From Pedobacter sp. (GTDB lineage Bacteria > Bacteroidota > Bacteroidia > Sphingobacteriales > Sphingobacteriaceae), in contig SEDG01000206.1 in NCBI GenBank assembly GCA_004295885.1, positions 1 to 7,064 on the forward strand: 7,064 bases of DNA, given 5' to 3'. Positions 6,835 through 7,064 of this stretch are shown here, one piece after another (positions within the stretch are counted from its first letter, which is position 1; each line of letters begins with the position of its first letter). The position numbers were made by a program, and so were the translations under genes. The notes under the pieces are model-generated. The model was given only the letters and a program-made list of their open reading frames with translations, was not told the DNA's origin and made no database searches.

Positions 6835-7064
6835 ATGATTAAAGCTTTAGTGCCCTTACAACGTGAGGATGGTTTCTGGAATGTGAGCTTAGCAGATCCC
6901 ACTCATTTTGGCGGCAAGGAAACTTCTGGCACTGCTTTATTTGTTTACGGAATGGCTTGGGGTGTAAATAAGGGCATCTTGGATAAAGCAGTTTACAAAC
7001 CTATTATTGCTAAAGCTTGGAATGGGATGACCAAGGAAGCGGTTCAAAAGACAGGCTTTATTGG
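6835..7064 (+). pseudogene. GH105 C-terminal fragment in a shifted frame (runs off window)
   Basis: This fragment is the remainder of the GH105 gene, in the frame one base after the upstream part. It reads MIKALVPLQREDGFWNVSL, then DPTHFGGKETSGTALFVYGM and AWNGMTKEAVQKTGFI, all typical of the C-terminal half of the family. The matching frame can be read back to about 6814 as YLKTYHEM, which is also family-like, so the ATG at 6835 is just a Met in that helix, not a native start. It stays open to the last base. Between the two parts the block with HG-x-GLY, WWRDKDF and W-x-RGNGW, expected in this family, is absent, so removing or adding one base would not restore a normal enzyme. Confidence 0.85.

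Noticed and set aside
1..7064. Novel defence, mobile or RNA-based system
   Set aside because: All genes belong to known carbohydrate-active families, and no transposase, integrase, CRISPR, toxin-antitoxin or structured RNA signal was seen.

Overview
The window is AT-rich, has A-rich leaders without clear Shine-Dalgarno sequences, carries a Bacteroidetes-style lipoprotein signal, and encodes only exported carbohydrate-active enzymes, all on the + strand. This fits a Bacteroidetes genome, most likely Sphingobacteriaceae (Pedobacter-like). The genus is an inference from gene content and style. The contents are those of a pectin (rhamnogalacturonan-I) degradation locus. No SusC/SusD pair, regulator, tRNA, rRNA, CRISPR array or transposase is present.

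Layout. Positions 1-1464 hold the 3' part of a family GH2 beta-galactosidase-type enzyme with both catalytic glutamates. Positions 1529-2305 and 2432-3220 hold two tandem, complete CE12-type rhamnogalacturonan acetylesterases of the SGNH fold; the second is a lipoprotein. Positions 3221-3545 are intergenic, with a degenerate inverted repeat followed by a good rho-independent terminator (3395-3440). The terminator splits the locus into two likely transcription units. Positions 3546-6275 hold a large secreted GH2-like protein. From 6300 to the window end is a GH105 unsaturated rhamnogalacturonyl hydrolase that is broken.

How the genes fit together: the acetylesterases would strip acetyl groups from the galacturonic acid residues of the RG-I backbone and so expose it to lyases encoded elsewhere. 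GH105 would remove the unsaturated galacturonyl residue that lyases leave on oligosaccharides. The GH2 enzymes would remove side-chain or terminal sugars, galactose being the usual one.

The most notable observation is damage to the second unit. The GH2-like gene appears to lack an in-frame block from the middle of its barrel (junction near 5018/5019), which in relatives contains the conserved HE-x-GQWC segment with the likely nucleophile. The GH105 gene lacks an internal block and changes frame near 6807-6814, losing the conserved W-x-RGNGW region. Two such losses about 1.8 kb apart in adjacent genes point either to decay of this half of the locus or to an assembly or sequencing fault. I saw no new type of biological system.
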